Both the position numbers and the translations under genes were made by a program. DNA of 64,000 nt from NCBI GenBank assembly GCA_964639225.1, contig CAZXCK010000001.1, forward strand, positions 67,576 through 131,575. The letters are read 5' to 3'. Under the pieces are notes generated by a model that saw only the letters and a program-made list of their open reading frames with translations, did no database searches and was not told where the DNA came from. The stretch comes from CAZXCK01 sp964639225 (lineage in GTDB: Bacteria; Chloroflexota; Anaerolineae; Aggregatilineales; Phototrophicaceae). Shown here piece after piece: positions 8,403 to 16,345 of this stretch (positions within the stretch are counted from its first letter, which is position 1; every line of letters begins with the position of its first letter).

Positions 8403-8440
8403 AGGCAGTCACGCCACCTGGCATGGCTGCCTTTGCTTTG
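8403..8440 (+). terminator. Probable intrinsic terminator between rpmE and tdk
   Basis: A two-part stem (AGGCAG with CTGCCT outside, GCCA with TGGC inside) is followed by TTGCTTTG. It ends about 15 bases before the tdk start codon, so it may act as a partial terminator or attenuator for tdk. Confidence 0.55.
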
Positions 8441-8454
8441 TACGGGGAAGTGTT

Positions 8455-9024
8455 ATGAAGCATCACTCTGGACGGGTTGAAGTCATCTGCGGCAGCATGT
8501 TCAGCGGCAAAACCGAAGAGTTGATTCGTCGTATCCGGCGAGCATCCATCGCCAGGCAGAATGTTCAGGTGTTCAAACCCAGTATCGACGACCGCTACAG
8601 CCTGCAACATGTCAGCAGCCACAACGGCCAGAATGTCGAGGCTCACTCAGTCACCAGTTCGCAGGACATCATGAGCCTCGTACAGGACGACACAACGGTA
8701 GTCGCCATTGACGAAGCCCAGTTTTTCGACGAGGGGATCGTCGGTGTGGTTGATACGCTCGCCAACCAGGGCCTGCGGGTACTGGTCGCAGGGCTGGACA
8801 CCGACTTTCGCGGCGAACCGTTTGGTTCGATGCCGCAGTTGATGTGCTGTGCCGAGGAAGTCACCAAGCTGCACGCGATCTGTGTCATATGCGGTGACCT
8901 CGCCAGCCGAACCCAGCGCCTGGTCAACGGCAGCCCGGCGCGTTACGACGACCCCATTATTCTGGTGGGCGCTAAAGAAGCCTATGAAGCGCGCTGCCGC
9001 GAACATCACGTGGTCCCACATTAA
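8455..9024 (+). CDS. tdk: Thymidine kinase
   Basis: Phosphorylates thymidine to dTMP in the salvage pathway. The P-loop GSMFSGKT is at residues 13-20, the catalytic Glu87 lies in VAIDEAQFF, and the lasso/zinc site is formed by Cys143, Cys146, Cys181 and His184. This is the type II, zinc-containing bacterial family, and 189 residues is the normal length. The start has GGGGAAG upstream. Expression may depend on read-through of the hairpin at 8403-8440. Confidence 0.95.
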   Translation: MKHHSGRVEVICGSMFSGKTEELIRRIRRASIARQNVQVFKPSIDDRYSLQHVSSHNGQNVEAHSVTSSQDIMSLVQDDTTVVAIDEAQFFDEGIVGVVDTLANQGLRVLVAGLDTDFRGEPFGSMPQLMCCAEEVTKLHAICVICGDLASRTQRLVNGSPARYDDPIILVGAKEAYEARCREHHVVPH

Positions 9025-9145
9025 AACCTGACAAAGGCCACTGGCGATACCCGAACGGCTCCGGTAGAATTACGCGCTGTTGCTGTTTGTTGTTAACTGC
9101 TGGATGTGTTGTGAAGCAAGTGTGGTATTAAGGAGGTATCGTTCG

Positions 9146-10336
9146 ATGGGTGTTTCTGCTGTAAACATGCCAGTGGCGGAGCCATTATCCAACCAGAAAA
9201 AACTCTGGCTGCGCGATAAAAAATGGGACCTGATCTTTATTACCTTCAGTGTCATCGTTGTTCCCCTACCCTATCTGTTCTATCTGCTGGGTGTCAATCT
9301 GGGCATCGACGATGACGTAAGCCGGAATGTGGTCAACGGCTTTGTTGCCATCGCCATCGGCGGACCGCATATGATGTCAACGTTTTTGCGCACGGGCCTG
9401 GACGATAACTTCAAACAGCGCTATCCCATGCTGCTGCGGTCGTCTATCATCATTCCCATTGTCGTTGTCTCACTGGCTTTCCTCAATCTGAATCTGTTGC
9501 TGACCGTATTCTTCTTTTGGGCGGCACTCCACGTACTGCATCAGGTGACCTACATCGTCGAACTGTACAACCACAAGGAACACAATCATGTCCGCCAGGG
9601 CAGCGCGGTCACTTTGCAGGCGCGCGCCATCGACTATGCGGTCATCCTGACCTGCCTTTTCCCGATGGCGGCCTTCAAAATCAGCCAGGGTAGCTTTGAT
9701 GTCGGTGTCAACGACCTGACTAGCGTCATCCCTGGGGTGTTCCAGCAATCCTGGTTCTTCTTCACGCTTTCCGGGGTCTTTGCTGTATCAGTGATCGCCT
9801 ATGCCCATAAAACCTATATGGAGTATCGTGGCGGCTACATCAACTGGCCCAAGACCGTGTTCATCGTGTTTACGATTGTCGTCGCCTTCACCATTCCTGC
9901 CCTGCCCAACCTGGACACAGCCTTCCAGGGCCTCAACACCTGGCACTCATTCCAGTACCTGGCGATTACCTTCTACATCATCAAGATCAAGCAGCACTAC
10001 AGCAACCTCGACAAAAGTGCGCCGCTTGTCTCTCGCTTTAGCAAAGGCAAAGACTCGCGTGGATTGTATCTGCTGAGTACCATCATGCTGCTGGGTTCGG
10101 TGGCGATCTTCGCCGTTGTATACGCCATCGCCCACATCATCACACCAGGTTCCATCGACGCGACAGACCCCCGCGCGCTATCCAACTGGCGCTTCGACGT
10201 CGCTTACTATACGTCAATCCTGTCCTTCCTGTGGATTCACTATTATCACGATCACTTCCTCTTCACAGACTTCGAAGCGCTCGACGATGCCTACTATGGC
10301 TCCGGGAAAGGTCAGGCAACGGCTGCCGCCGACTGA
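9146..10336 (+). CDS. His-rich polytopic membrane protein, function unknown
   Basis: A 396-residue integral membrane protein with about nine hydrophobic segments (roughly residues 28-50, 62-80, 97-125, 162-178, 202-221, 236-253, 266-282, 307-332 and 352-373). It is unusual for the number of His residues next to or inside membrane segments: His75 in GGPHMMSTF, His129 and His132 in LHVLHQ, His143/146/148, His267, His284, His330, and His365/368/370 in IHYYHDH. Such spacing resembles metal sites of membrane di-iron oxygenases and desaturases, but I cannot place it in a named family. The start at 9146 has AGGAGG nine bases upstream; an upstream ATG at 9080 would add a Cys-rich, implausible segment. 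It appears to be a single-gene transcript ending at the 10365-10403 terminator. Confidence 0.8.
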   Translation: MGVSAVNMPVAEPLSNQKKLWLRDKKWDLIFITFSVIVVPLPYLFYLLGVNLGIDDDVSRNVVNGFVAIAIGGPHMMSTFLRTGLDDNFKQRYPMLLRSSIIIPIVVVSLAFLNLNLLLTVFFFWAALHVLHQVTYIVELYNHKEHNHVRQGSAVTLQARAIDYAVILTCLFPMAAFKISQGSFDVGVNDLTSVIPGVFQQSWFFFTLSGVFAVSVIAYAHKTYMEYRGGYINWPKTVFIVFTIVVAFTIPALPNLDTAFQGLNTWHSFQYLAITFYIIKIKQHYSNLDKSAPLVSRFSKGKDSRGLYLLSTIMLLGSVAIFAVVYAIAHIITPGSIDATDPRALSNWRFDVAYYTSILSFLWIHYYHDHFLFTDFEALDDAYYGSGKGQATAAAD

Positions 10337-10364
10337 TAATAGTCTGTAGCACATCACATAAAGC

Positions 10365-10403
10365 AAACGAGGGCGGGTCTGTTCCACACCGCCCTCGTTT
10401 CCC
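10365..10403. terminator. Bidirectional terminator
   Basis: A perfect 12-bp stem (AAACGAGGGCGG with its complement) lies between two convergent genes. Both arms end in A/T runs, so it can act in either direction. Confidence 0.85.
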
Positions 10404-10439
10404 GTTGTCACCTACAGGCAGGTTGTCGAGCCGGTTCGC

Positions 10440-11906
10440 CTAGAAGAAATTCTCCCGTACCCACTGCATTGGATCAACTGGTACACCGTTAAGCCACAAT
10501 TCCCAATGCAGATGCGCGCCTGTCGCCCGTCCGGTGTTGCCCACAGTGCCAATGACCTGCCCCATCGAGACATAATCCCCTATATGCACATAACGCTCAG
10601 ACAGGTGGCTGTAGTTCGTGTATACGCCCCAGCCATGATCAATCACCACCGAAATCCCCCGTATGTGCAGCGTATCAGCCAGCACCACACGCCCTGCCGC
10701 CGCTGCCAGCACCGCAGAACCGGGCGCGCCTGCGAAATCTGCCCCAGCATGAAAGCGGTCAACAGCGCCACCATTATAAGAACGGCGCGTACCAAACGGC
10801 GAATTCATCACAGCGGCTGCCGGTAAGCTCATGGTTCCCTGGAAGTAGCGCTCGACCGTGAATCCGGAAGTCACATTACGCAGCAAGCCCAGTTCATTGT
10901 CTTCGACTGCTGGCGCCAGCAGTTGCATACGATCCTCTGGTAAATCGATGTTCTGGCTGCTGTAATCACCCGATCTGATCTGAATATTGAGCGAAAGTGA
11001 TGCCGATTGACCGTTGACCGCCGTAGCAATCAGTGTCATTGGATAAACGCCAGGCGATGTGTAAACGGGTATGGCGAGCAGCGCATAATGCACGGTGCCA
11101 TCCGCCCCAGGCACAAAATTCAGATTTCGTTCCAGAAAAGTCCCGGTCACACTGGCGGAAGCAATGGTCTCAACACGCACACGCCCGGACTGCCCTTCAA
11201 CTAACGTCAGCGGCAGTATATCGACCAGGTGGATTGGCGAGCCAAAGTCAACTCGCTGCGGTTGGTCAGCTCCAGGGACGATCAATTCCTGTCCGGCAAA
11301 AATCAGCGACGAATTCGGAAGATCGTTGGCTGCCTCCAGTTCGGCCAGCGACACGCCATACTGCTGCGCAATACTGAACAGAGTCTCCCCACGCTGCACC
11401 ACATGGCGCACACCACTGCCCTCGGTCACAGCCGGCGCTTCACTGCTTACAGGCTCGGCAATTGTCGTATCGGATACGGTCGTCGCTGGGGCTGGAATAG
11501 CTATCGTTTGTCCCACAAACAAAAGGTTGGCCTGTGACAGATTATTCAGGTCCAGGATAGCCGGCACAGTCGTATCGTAACGATCAGCGATCAGGTTCAG
11601 ATTCTCACCCACCTGCACAATATGCACAACGGGTTCTGGCGGCGGGAGTTCATACCCATCAACGGGGATGATCAACCGCTGCCCCACCTGGATGTTACCA
11701 GGGTTCGCAATTCCGTTGACGCTGGCGATCTGGTCGATGGTCAGGCCATAACTCTGCGCAATACGAAACAGAGTCTCCCCACGCTGCACCACATGTACCG
11801 TAACGGGAACGCCTTCATCGGAATTAACCTGGCCGGACATATCCTGAATGGGAACTGCCAGCGTCAGCAAAATGACCAGCAGTAGCACAGAAAACCCGCG
11901 ATCCAT
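10440..11906 (-). CDS. Secreted M23 peptidase with three LysM domains
   Basis: A signal peptide (MDRGFSVLLLVILLTLAVP) is followed by three LysM modules at about residues 35-78, 94-140 and 165-212, each with the pattern HxVQxGExLxxIA and ending in a G(Q)xL(I)IP element. A middle beta-rich segment follows, then a C-terminal M23 (lysostaphin/LytM-type) domain at about 385-480, with FHAGADFAG, an NYSHL region and the zinc motif HLHWEL. LysM binds glycan chains and M23 enzymes cut peptide cross-links, so this is probably an active cell-wall endopeptidase. ATG at 11906 was preferred to the TTG one codon earlier. It is the last gene of a three-gene operon, eight bases or so after the DUF192 gene. 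Confidence 0.88.
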   Translation of the reverse strand: MDRGFSVLLLVILLTLAVPIQDMSGQVNSDEGVPVTVHVVQRGETLFRIAQSYGLTIDQIASVNGIANPGNIQVGQRLIIPVDGYELPPPEPVVHIVQVGENLNLIADRYDTTVPAILDLNNLSQANLLFVGQTIAIPAPATTVSDTTIAEPVSSEAPAVTEGSGVRHVVQRGETLFSIAQQYGVSLAELEAANDLPNSSLIFAGQELIVPGADQPQRVDFGSPIHLVDILPLTLVEGQSGRVRVETIASASVTGTFLERNLNFVPGADGTVHYALLAIPVYTSPGVYPMTLIATAVNGQSASLSLNIQIRSGDYSSQNIDLPEDRMQLLAPAVEDNELGLLRNVTSGFTVERYFQGTMSLPAAAVMNSPFGTRRSYNGGAVDRFHAGADFAGAPGSAVLAAAAGRVVLADTLHIRGISVVIDHGWGVYTNYSHLSERYVHIGDYVSMGQVIGTVGNTGRATGAHLHWELWLNGVPVDPMQWVRENFF

Positions 11907-11917
11907 CAACCGTTCTC

Positions 11918-12295
11918 TTATACCTCTTCGTCAAACGTCAGTACATCTCCGATCTGGACGCGATCCAGAATACTCGGATTCGCCTCAATAAAATACCTCG
12001 CCGCCTGTCTCGGTACATATGCCGGACGCCAGGGCTTGGCCAGTTGTTTATCGACCACCTGACCATTAGCATCTAACCAGACCACGCCAATGCTGAACAA
12101 CATGAAAAACATGTGAATTGTTGCCTGCGACCGGCTTTCGCGTTTGTTGACAAAAAGAATGCCGGTGTTATCCGGCAGTCTGGGCACAAGTTGCAGCCCT
12201 CTGACGTGACACCAGAAAGATGTACACCACTTCGCCCGCTCCAGAACCGTAGTCCCGGTGCGGGCGTTCTTTACGACGCGCCATCGCTTACTCAT
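11918..12295 (-). CDS. DUF192 family protein
   Basis: A 125-residue protein with the DUF192 pattern: GLQLVPRLPDNTGILFV, IHMFFMLFSIGVVWLDANGQVVD, an AARYFIEANPSIL segment and a final VQIGDVLTF. No signal peptide is seen, although many DUF192 proteins are exported. Biochemical function is not established for the family. Its ATG overlaps the stop of the upstream LysM gene (TGATG), so translation is likely coupled and the protein probably belongs functionally to the envelope operon. Confidence 0.8.
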   Translation of the reverse strand: MSKRWRVVKNARTGTTVLERAKWCTSFWCHVRGLQLVPRLPDNTGILFVNKRESRSQATIHMFFMLFSIGVVWLDANGQVVDKQLAKPWRPAYVPRQAARYFIEANPSILDRVQIGDVLTFDEEV

Positions 12296-13770
12296 CAGCC
12301 AGGGATTCTCAAAACCTGACCGACATAAATCAGATTCGGATTACCGATGTTGTTAATAGTCACCAACTGTTGCATCGGTACACCAAATCGAACCGAAATG
12401 CGGAACAGCGTGTCTCCAGGCGCAACCACGTAATTCGTCACAACCGGCGGCGGTGTCGGCGGCGGCGGTTCACCAGTTCCCGGAATAACCAACTGCTGGC
12501 CAACCTGAATCAGATTCGGATTGACAATACCGTTCATCTGAGCCAGGATGCTGACCGTCGTGCTAAAACGCACAGCAATCCTGGATAAGGTATCGCCCGG
12601 CTGAACAACGTACACGCTGGGATTGAGAATAGGCCCGCCCGTGCCTGGTACTGGCGTCGCTGTTGGCACTGGCACTAGCGGGGTTGGCGATGGCGTGGAA
12701 GTCGCCGGGGACGGTACCCTGACCGGAATAATCAACCCCTGCCCCACAAAAATCAGACCGTTATCATTTAGATTGTTGACCTCGATGATCGCCTGTGTCG
12801 TGCTGCCGTACAATACAGCCAGCCGGCTGACCGTATCACCGCGCTGAACCGTATGGACAATCGAGCTTGGGAACGTGGCATCGATGGGACCGCCTATCGC
12901 CGGTGGTGTCCGTGTTGGTAGCGGAATAGCGGTCCATGTGGCCGTCGGTTGTGGATCGGCTATCCCATCCTCACGGGTTGGGGTTGGGTCCAATGGAATG
13001 CTGGTCAGTGTCGGCGGAATTGGTGTGTTGGTCATGGTTGGTGGCACGGATGTGTTCGTCGCCGCTGTGGTGGCGATCGCCGTCGCAGGCTCGTCTGCGA
13101 TGGTCGCAGCCAGTACAGCGTCATCGAGATAGATATAATTGTTGGCCTGAGGGAATTCTATCCGAGAACGGACAAACACGGTTACTGCGTTGCTCACCGC
13201 TGTCGCGATGACGCTGTACTGGCGGTAAGCATCATATTGTTCTACGGGTACCGACCACACGATATTATTACTACTGCCATCTGTTCCACCCGTAGGGTCT
13301 ATACCGACCTGAACCAATATCCCACCCGGTGAGCTACTGATATTCGGGTCACTCTCATTAGATGACCAGACATACGCATAGACACTGAAACGAAGCTCTG
13401 TACCAGGGGTAATACCCGTAACACGCTGGTAAACACCACCATCATGGGTAAACCAGGTGTTGAAATACATCTGAGCGTTATTATCAGAACGTATCCGAGC
13501 ACTATTCGGAGCAGCCTGAGCATATTCTGGCTGAGCGTTCTCAAAATCACGCATACCCGATGTACGATCTATGTGCCAGGGGGTCCAACCTGTGGCGACT
13601 TCCCGATCTGGTTCTCCAGGAACCACACGATACGGATTCTCAAAACCTGGATTAGTCAACAGGTTTTGTTCTCCCTGACCCAGAACAGCAAATGGTAATG
13701 ACAGCAACAGAAAAGCACATAAAATCAACAGCAGTAATCGGTTCAGAGTGCGTGGGATTAGCTGTCTCAT
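12295..13770 (-). CDS. Secreted protein with jelly-roll-like N-domain and three LysM domains
   Basis: After a signal peptide (ending LPFAVLGQ), residues about 35-230 form a beta-rich domain of the carbohydrate-binding-module type: LLTNPGFENPY, GWTPWHIDRTSG, VYQRVTGITPGTELRFSVYAYVW, IYLDDAVL. A Thr/Pro-rich linker (about 230-300) leads to three LysM modules at about 305-352, 388-433 and 445-490, separated by more TP-rich spacers. It probably anchors on peptidoglycan or another glycan. No catalytic domain is visible. The start has GAGGG upstream. It is the first gene of an operon with the DUF192 and LysM-M23 genes. Confidence 0.82.
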   Translation of the reverse strand: MRQLIPRTLNRLLLLILCAFLLLSLPFAVLGQGEQNLLTNPGFENPYRVVPGEPDREVATGWTPWHIDRTSGMRDFENAQPEYAQAAPNSARIRSDNNAQMYFNTWFTHDGGVYQRVTGITPGTELRFSVYAYVWSSNESDPNISSSPGGILVQVGIDPTGGTDGSSNNIVWSVPVEQYDAYRQYSVIATAVSNAVTVFVRSRIEFPQANNYIYLDDAVLAATIADEPATAIATTAATNTSVPPTMTNTPIPPTLTSIPLDPTPTREDGIADPQPTATWTAIPLPTRTPPAIGGPIDATFPSSIVHTVQRGDTVSRLAVLYGSTTQAIIEVNNLNDNGLIFVGQGLIIPVRVPSPATSTPSPTPLVPVPTATPVPGTGGPILNPSVYVVQPGDTLSRIAVRFSTTVSILAQMNGIVNPNLIQVGQQLVIPGTGEPPPPTPPPVVTNYVVAPGDTLFRISVRFGVPMQQLVTINNIGNPNLIYVGQVLRIPG

Positions 13771-13808
13771 GGGTTTCCCTCGTGTTGGGTGATAGTTATC
13801 TTATGCCA

Positions 13809-13836
13809 AGTATACGTATGGTCAACATCAGTGCAA
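13809..13836 (-). promoter_or_regulatory. Candidate promoter of the LysM operon
   Basis: On the minus strand TTGCAC (13831-13836) and TATACT (13809-13814) lie 16 bases apart, about 40 bases upstream of the first LysM gene. Confidence 0.5.
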
Positions 13837-13934
13837 ATCAAGTATAACTCAAGTAAGATGTCATCGCTATTCATGGAGAAACATGTTAAGTTTAGATTTT
13901 CCTGCGGGTGTACTGACTATACGAATTATCAATT

Positions 13935-14225
13935 ATGACAACAATCATCGGATTATGCACAGTCAAACTCTATCTCCCCGGCACTCATTCTCTCAAGGAA
14001 AAGCGCGGTATTCTGAAATCCATGCTGGCACGAATGCACAACACCTTTAACGTATCTGCCGCAGAAGTCGATCATCAGGATGTCTGGCAAACAGCCGGTA
14101 TTGCTTTCGTTCTTGTGGGTACATCTCCAGTGCATGTTAACCAGGTTATCCAGAATGTGCTGGAATGGATCGAAACACATTTTCCAGACGCTCCTATCAC
14201 CCATCACGAGACCGAAATCCTGTGA
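13935..14225 (+). CDS. DUF503 (YlxP-like) family protein
   Basis: A 96-residue protein with the DUF503 signature: short beta strand IIGLCTVKLYLPG, then HSLKEKRGILKSMLARMHNTFNVSAAEVDHQDVW and a final VLEWIETHFPDA. Members such as YlxP often lie near infB-rbfA, but here the neighbour is sucC. The function is not established. There is no visible Shine-Dalgarno sequence before the ATG. Confidence 0.85.
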   Translation: MTTIIGLCTVKLYLPGTHSLKEKRGILKSMLARMHNTFNVSAAEVDHQDVWQTAGIAFVLVGTSPVHVNQVIQNVLEWIETHFPDAPITHHETEIL

Positions 14226-14313
14226 CCTGCCACGAATCCTATATCTGGCGGCCATAATTGCGGGTTATACTATTACTACATTGAGCGTGGCCGCACACGG
14301 ATGGAGGAGCGGC

Positions 14314-15495
14314 TTGAAACTGCACGAATATCAGTCCAAAGCACATTTCGCCTCATTTGGCATTCCAATTCCTACCGGGCAAATCGCCACAACCCCCGCC
14401 GAAGTTTACGATATCGCGCTGCGACTCGGCGGTCCAGTTGCTATCAAATCACAGGTCCTGGCTGGTAGCCGAGGCCGTGCCGGTGGCATCCGCATTACCC
14501 ATACCCCTGATGAAGCACGCCACCACGCTACCGAAATCATGAACGCACCCATACAGGGGCTTGTTACCCGTCGCTTACTCATCGAGCCTGTCATCAGGAT
14601 TAAACAGGAGATATACCTGAGCATCACCAATGACCGCGTCGCCGCGCGTCCGGTTCTCATAGCCTCCGCTGCTGGTGGGATCGACATTGATCAGGTGGCA
14701 GCTCAGGCCCCGGAAGCCATCATGCGCGAATACATTGACCCCATCCTGGGCCTGCGCGCTTACCAGATCACACATATCGCCAGTGATATCAACCTTCCAC
14801 GTCACCTGTGGCGACCATTCAGCCTCATCACCCGCGCTCTATATCAGTGCTATATGCAGAGCGACGCCACTCTGGCGGAAATCAACCCACTGGCTATCAC
14901 CGAAGATGATGAATTTCTGGCTATTGATGGCAAACTCATCATCGATGATAACGCCCTTTATCGTCACCCCAATCTGGCCGCTATGCGTGATCTGGAGTCG
15001 GAACCCGAAGCCGAGCGTCTCGCTCGCCAGGCTCATTTGAGCTATATCAAACTCGACGGTCAGATTGGCTGTCTGGTCAACGGTGCCGGACTGGGCATGA
15101 CCATTATGGATATGATCCACGATTACGGTTCTGGAACCATTACACCCGCCAACTTCCTCGACATCGGCGGCGGCGCTGAGGCCCACAGAGTATCAACTGC
15201 TCTCAGAATTGTACTTTCAGACCTGAACGTGCGTTCAGTACTTATCAACATCTTCGGCGGTATGACACGCTGCGATGAAGTCGCCTCTGGCCTTATACAG
15301 ACCTGTTACGATCAGCATCTGAGCCTGCCCATTATTGTCCGCTTCAAAGGAACCAATGCAGCCCAGGGCTGGCAGCTTCTCGAAGACGCCCAACTGCCCA
15401 ATATCCGCCGGGCGGCCAACCTAACCGAACTCGTGCAGTCAGCCGTGCAATCGGCGCAAACACCGAAAGAAACAACCAATGGCGATACTCGTTAA
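14314..15495 (+). CDS. sucC: Succinate-CoA ligase, beta subunit
   Basis: Forms the nucleotide-binding ATP-grasp subunit of succinyl-CoA synthetase, coupling succinyl-CoA to succinate with ATP or GTP in the TCA cycle. The start is a TTG at 14314 preceded by GGAGGAG: it begins with LKLHEYQSKAHFASFGIP, the conserved N-terminus, and gives 393 residues, the usual length. An in-frame ATG at 14080 would overlap the DUF503 gene. Later motifs include GGIDIDQVAAQAPEAI, IDPILGLRAYQ, EINPLAIT, NGAGLGMTIMDMI and INIFGGMTRCDEVA. The 3' end overlaps sucD by 17 bases. Confidence 0.94.
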   Translation: MKLHEYQSKAHFASFGIPIPTGQIATTPAEVYDIALRLGGPVAIKSQVLAGSRGRAGGIRITHTPDEARHHATEIMNAPIQGLVTRRLLIEPVIRIKQEIYLSITNDRVAARPVLIASAAGGIDIDQVAAQAPEAIMREYIDPILGLRAYQITHIASDINLPRHLWRPFSLITRALYQCYMQSDATLAEINPLAITEDDEFLAIDGKLIIDDNALYRHPNLAAMRDLESEPEAERLARQAHLSYIKLDGQIGCLVNGAGLGMTIMDMIHDYGSGTITPANFLDIGGGAEAHRVSTALRIVLSDLNVRSVLINIFGGMTRCDEVASGLIQTCYDQHLSLPIIVRFKGTNAAQGWQLLEDAQLPNIRRAANLTELVQSAVQSAQTPKETTNGDTR

Positions 15496-16336
15496 TTCCG
15501 AACTACGTCTGCTTGTTCAGGGCATAACCGGGCGCGAAGGTAGCTTCCATACGGAAAGGATGCTGCATTACGGCACCACAATCGTTGCCGGCGTCTCACC
15601 CGGTAAAGGCGGACAGTGGGAACACGGTATACCTGTATTTGACACAGTTAAACTGGCTCTTGAGGCTACAGAAGCCAATGCTACGATTATCTTCGTACCA
15701 CCAGATGCGGTAGCCGACACCATCTTCGAAGCTGTTGACGCTGGTATCAGGTTGATCATTTGCGTTACAGAAGGCACACCGATACTCGATACAATGCGTG
15801 CTTGTGACTATGCGAAGCAATCGGGCTGTCGATTAATTGGACCTAACAGCCCCGGTATTCTGGTCCCCGGGCTTGCCAACATCGGCATCTATCCCGCTGG
15901 CATCGACAAACCTGGCAGCACGGGGGTAGTCTCTCGCAGCGGCGCCATGACTTACGAAGTCGTCTATGCCCTGAGCCAGCACAATATCGGCCAAACCACC
16001 TGCGTTGGCATTGGCGGTGACCCCGTCATTGGCACCAGCTTCGTCGAAGTTCTCGAGATGTTCGAAGACGATCCCAGCACCGAACGTATCGTCATCCTCG
16101 GTGAAATCGGCGGCAACACCGAAATCGACGCCGCCGAGTATATCAAACACCGTATGTCTAAGCCGATTGCCGCATTTATCGCCGGCAAAAACGCTCCTGA
16201 AGGAACGCGCATGGGGCATGCTGGCGCTATCATCGAAGGCGGTATGGGGATTGCGCAGGAGAAAATACTCGCACTCCAGAAAGCAGGCGTGCGCGTGGCT
16301 CGCACACTGGACGAGATTCCTCATCTGCTGCGTTGA
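15479..16336 (+). CDS. sucD: Succinate-CoA ligase, alpha subunit
   Basis: The CoA-binding and phospho-histidine subunit of succinyl-CoA synthetase. It shows LLVQGITGREGSFHTERMLHYGT for CoA binding, the ICVTEGTP and GPNSPGI regions, VSRSGAMTYEV, and the phosphorylated His in GTRMGHAGAII. At 285 residues it is of normal length. Its start lies inside the end of sucC, which indicates coupled translation and equal subunit production. It converges on the phosphatase gene at 16346 with only nine bases between them. Confidence 0.96.
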   Translation: MAILVNSELRLLVQGITGREGSFHTERMLHYGTTIVAGVSPGKGGQWEHGIPVFDTVKLALEATEANATIIFVPPDAVADTIFEAVDAGIRLIICVTEGTPILDTMRACDYAKQSGCRLIGPNSPGILVPGLANIGIYPAGIDKPGSTGVVSRSGAMTYEVVYALSQHNIGQTTCVGIGGDPVIGTSFVEVLEMFEDDPSTERIVILGEIGGNTEIDAAEYIKHRMSKPIAAFIAGKNAPEGTRMGHAGAIIEGGMGIAQEKILALQKAGVRVARTLDEIPHLLR

Positions 16337-16345
16337 CGCCGCGCC

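Noticed and set aside
12899..13090. Low-complexity Thr/Pro-coding stretch in the LysM protein
   Set aside because: It is a normal extracellular linker rather than a DNA repeat array; no CRISPR-like spacing is present.
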